From positions 124,001 through 188,000 of the forward strand of contig CAVQFO010000023.1 of assembly GCA_963711725.1 (NCBI GenBank): a stretch of DNA of 64,000 bases, in the 5' to 3' direction. This stretch comes from CAVQFO01 sp963711725. GTDB taxonomy: Bacteria; Pseudomonadota; Gammaproteobacteria; Nitrococcales; Aquisalimonadaceae. Under the pieces are notes generated by a model that made no database searches, was not told the DNA's origin, and saw nothing but the letters and a program-made list of their open reading frames with translations. The translations under genes were made by a program, and so were the position numbers. Shown in pieces: positions 61,900 to 64,000 of the stretch. The stretch's first letter is position 1. Each line of letters begins with the position of its first letter.

Positions 61900-62785
61900 T
61901 CAGTTCGAATTGCCTTCGCTCTTGCGCACTTGGGCGAGCAGTTCCTTCCTGAACTCCCGCAGCTTGGCCTTCACCCGGCGGGCATTTTCAGGTCCGATCC
62001 GGATCATGATCTTCTGGCCCGCCGGCAGGGCTTCCAGACCGGGATCCACGAACTTGTACATGACGCTGGGCCGTTTCAGCTTGATTGGGACCTTCCGGCT
62101 GCGGCGCATCCAGCAAATCGTCGATGGCTTGAACCACCCGGTCGTTGAAGTAAGCCTTGGGGTAGCCCAGATTCCGGTAGCTCTGTTGAAACAGCGGATA
62201 GAGGCGGATATAGGCCGCCACTACCGCCCCGGCATTCAGGGATTCGAACAAATCCACGTACGGTCGATACCGCGCGTAGTTGTCGGCACTCAACGTGAGT
62301 TCGTCGTCCTCGCCGGAGGCAGCGAACTTGCCGGGCACCGTCTGCATGAACCGATACTTCGGGGGCACTTGGGACCGAGGCAGGTTGTCGACGGTGACGA
62401 CGATCCGGCGGACGATGTGATCCAGGTGGAAGAGATCGCCGGGGGCCTTTCCCGGTATCAGCGCGGCCAGCTCGCCCTTGAGCAGGGAATCGCTGTCAGA
62501 CAGCGGCGGCAATGGTTTGCCGGTTGCCGGCCCGGCGCCGGAGGACTGGTTGCCGTTGGCCGCGCTCTCCGCTGGCGCCTGTTTCTCCTGGGGCTCCGGC
62601 ACGGGATAGCGGACCAGCGGCTTCACCGGTGTCTCCTCCTCCGCCGGAGGAGCCGCCTTCTCCGAGGGTGCCGGCGCTGGCGCCACCGCCTGCCGAGGTA
62701 CCTGCATTTGCCGGAAGTAATACCCCCCTGCGATACCCGCGGCCACCAACAGCAAAGCGATCAACCAGGGCGTGGATCTTTTCAT
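61900..62785 (-). pseudogene. DUF3014 family membrane-anchored protein, frameshifted
   Basis: A protein of about 295 residues with one N-terminal membrane segment (TPWLIALLLVAAGIAGGYYF), a long P/A/E-rich linker and a DUF3014 domain (DNLPRSQVPPKYRFMQTVPGKFAA, AAYIRLYPLFQQSYRNLGYPKAYFNDRVVQAIDDLLDAP). The family's C-terminal motif PIKLKRPSVMYKFVDPGLEALPAGQKIMIRIGPENARRVKAKLREFR is in the next frame, so an extra base near 62088-62097 (AAGGTCCC) breaks the gene; as written the first frame reads into unrelated residues to 61988. Cause may be mutation or error. Function of DUF3014 proteins is unknown. Confidence 0.87.
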
Positions 62786-62911
62786 AGGCGTCGATACCGT
62801 TCGGTGTTGTTGTTCTGATGGATGCGGTGCACCCAGAATAGGGGAGACGCGACCGAGAGAAAACGTCGGATGGGTCGCGAAGCGGTCAAGCGGATGATCA
62901 TCTTGGGGACA

Positions 62912-63418
62912 TCAGGCGCCGTTAACGGCCACCTCGACGGCGGGTGGACGACTGAGAGTTTGCAAGACCACACAGTAGCGTTCCGTGAGCCTGATCAGAT
63001 TTTCAATCTGCTCCGGCGCGGCGTCGGTATCCAGCTCGAAGTTCAGCCGTATGGCACGAAAACCCACCGGAGCGCCTTTGTCCACGCCCAGCGTGCCCCG
63101 AAAATCCAGATCCCCTTCCGCTGTGACCACGGCGTCCCGCAGATCCACGCCGATGGCCGTCGCCACTGCCCCAAGCGTTACTCCGGCGCAAGCTGTCAGC
63201 GCTTCCAACAGCATGTCCCCGGAACAGGCCAGTTCGCCGGTTCCGCCGGTGGCCGGGTGAAGGCCGGCCTCCACCATCGCGCGACCGGTTTCCACCTTGC
63301 AGCTAATGCCCTCGCCGAGATGCGAGCGGGCCTGCAGCGTGACCATCGCCGCGTCCGGTTGGTCGCGGTACCGCTGCTTGAGGGGTGCTTGAACCTTGCG
63401 AAGTTCGTCGGCGTCCAT
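62912..63418 (-). CDS. OsmC family protein
   Basis: A 168-residue protein of the OsmC/Ohr superfamily, many of which reduce organic hydroperoxides with two cysteines. Here ELACSGDMLLEALTACAGVTLGAVATAIGVDL gives the helix with one cysteine (TACAG) and the ERYCVVLQTL segment the other. This pattern is closer to the OsmC-like group than to Ohr proper. ATG 63418 has GAGG upstream and fits the family; the frame open to 63529 is extra. Same strand as the DUF3014 gene, 127 bases apart. Confidence 0.88.
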   Translation of the reverse strand: MDADELRKVQAPLKQRYRDQPDAAMVTLQARSHLGEGISCKVETGRAMVEAGLHPATGGTGELACSGDMLLEALTACAGVTLGAVATAIGVDLRDAVVTAEGDLDFRGTLGVDKGAPVGFRAIRLNFELDTDAAPEQIENLIRLTERYCVVLQTLSRPPAVEVAVNGA

Positions 63419-63504
63419 GGAGCGGTCCTCATTGAAAACTGAAGATCGCCCAGCATAGCTGTTTGGTGGTATAGCGCGAAAGCCGCTCCTTGACGGCCGC
63501 CGAC

Positions 63505-63542
63505 AAAGGAAAAGGCGGGCACCGGCCAAGCCGGCGCCCGCC
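63505..63542 (-). terminator. Intrinsic terminator of the right-edge surface protein gene
   Basis: On the minus strand a 12-bp stem GGCGGGCGCCGG/CCGGTGCCCGCC (63542-63531 with 63525-63514) is followed by TTTTCCTTT. It lies 12 bases after the stop codon. Confidence 0.85.
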
Positions 63543-63553
63543 CCGTAGTCGCC

Positions 63554-64000
63554 TCAACGGGCGCACCGCCTCCGCAGCGCCACCAGTGACAGCAGGATCA
63601 ACACCCAGGCGCCCATCGCGCCGCCGCCACCGCCGCTTGTTGCGGCCGTGCCGCCGGTTCCGCTGCTGGCCTTGGCGATCCACAGCTCGCGACCGATGTC
63701 ACCATCGTCGGCCGAGAAGACCACCGTGGAGCCGAAGACCATGAGCGCACGGGGATCCGAGCTGCCGTGATCGTTGATATCCGCCACGCGCTGGGTACCG
63801 GCGGTAGTCCCGTCTGAATACCAGATTTCGCGGTCGCCCGACGTGCCGCTGATGGTGGTGGCCGCATAAACGAACCCGGTTCCGAACGGCGTCAGATAGG
63901 TGGGATACACGGAATTACCGGCGGCCGGGTCTACGACGAACTGGCCGCTGCCCGTCCCATCGTATGAGTAGAGGCCGGTGTTTCCGGAACTGTCGTGACC
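63554..64000 (-). CDS. 3' part of a surface protein with ELWxxDGT-type repeats and a GlyGly-CTERM-like tail
   Basis: Open to the window edge, so the N-terminus is missing. The visible 148 residues contain repeats of the form EIWYSDGTTAGTQRVADIN and ELWIAK, the hyalin-like ELWxxDGTxAGT repeat family of large secreted proteins. The tail SGGGGGAMGAWVLILLSLVALRRRCAR is Gly-rich, then hydrophobic, then Arg-rich, as in GlyGly-CTERM sorting signals cut by rhombosortase after type II secretion (family knowledge). Confidence 0.8.
   Translation of the reverse strand, partial: GHDSSGNTGLYSYDGTGSGQFVVDPAAGNSVYPTYLTPFGTGFVYAATTISGTSGDREIWYSDGTTAGTQRVADINDHGSSDPRALMVFGSTVVFSADDGDIGRELWIAKASSGTGGTAATSGGGGGAMGAWVLILLSLVALRRRCAR

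Noticed and set aside
1..64000. tRNA, rRNA or CRISPR arrays
   Set aside because: No cloverleaf with a conserved T-loop, no rRNA stretch and no regularly spaced direct repeats were seen by eye; a covariance search would be needed to exclude tRNAs fully.

Overview
The window reads as a chromosome segment of a GC-rich gammaproteobacterium. EpmC (EF-P hydroxylase) and DarP/YjgA are largely gammaproteobacterial proteins, and OpgGH, the AmiE/AmiB/AmiC/AmiR amidase set and an FtrABCD-type iron importer fit that placement. I cannot name a genus; a V-type ATPase next to gammaproteobacterial housekeeping genes would suit a halophilic or alkaliphilic lineage (inference).

Layout. 1-4.4 kb: osmoregulated periplasmic glucan genes opgG-opgH and a lipoprotein. 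4.4-8.0 kb: a yajO-like aldo/keto reductase cut by a 269-bp inverted-repeat element, a frameshifted MFS exporter and a DedA protein whose 3' end runs into a second inverted repeat. 8.4-11.7 kb: an AT-rich island with two attC sites, read as two integron gene cassettes without an integrase. 12-24 kb: mostly single genes (lyase, EamA transporter, BaiN-like flavoprotein, HD-GYP and GGDEF signalling proteins, epmC, hisC, an SDR, an MBL hydrolase, a lipase-fold protein lacking its nucleophile). 24.4-26.7 kb: a frameshifted secreted M6 metalloprotease. 27-32.6 kb: a phosphatase, then cupredoxin-FTR1-polyferredoxin-P19-OprB porin on the minus strand with a Fur-box-like site in front. 32.7-40.1 kb: a seven-gene V-type ATPase operon, B-D-I-K-E-DUF2764-A. 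40-47.2 kb: CoA transferase/GST pair, bactofilin, methyltransferase, diiron protein, HDOD-GGDEF protein. 47.9-57.8 kb: an amide utilisation locus on the minus strand, amiC-amiR then a binding protein, UrtB-E type ABC importer, amiE and amiB. 57.9-64 kb: a fusion of a Clp1-type RNA 5'-kinase with an RNase Z-type nuclease, darP, a lipoprotein, a frameshifted DUF3014 protein, an OsmC protein and the 3' end of a surface protein with a GlyGly-CTERM-like tail.

How the genes work together. The amide locus is a complete sense-import-hydrolyse unit. AmiC would sense amides and control AmiR, an ANTAR antiterminator; two separate leaders (55081-55159 and 57744-57836) each carry an A1/G4 hexaloop hairpin, a second hairpin and an overlapping intrinsic terminator, so both amiCR and the importer/amidase operon appear to be controlled by antitermination. 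The iron cluster pairs periplasmic P19 and cupredoxin with an inner-membrane FTR1 permease and a polyferredoxin. The proteolipid of the V-ATPase carries the glutamines and glutamate that bind sodium in the Enterococcus hirae NtpK ring, so it may be a sodium pump.

Most notable: the Clp1-RNase Z fusion, the paired ANTAR leaders, the small cassette array with a PD-(D/E)XK nuclease, the TTAA-flanked element in yajO, and the sodium-site signature and permuted order of the V-ATPase operon. At least four genes carry single-base frame breaks, which may be real decay or sequence error.
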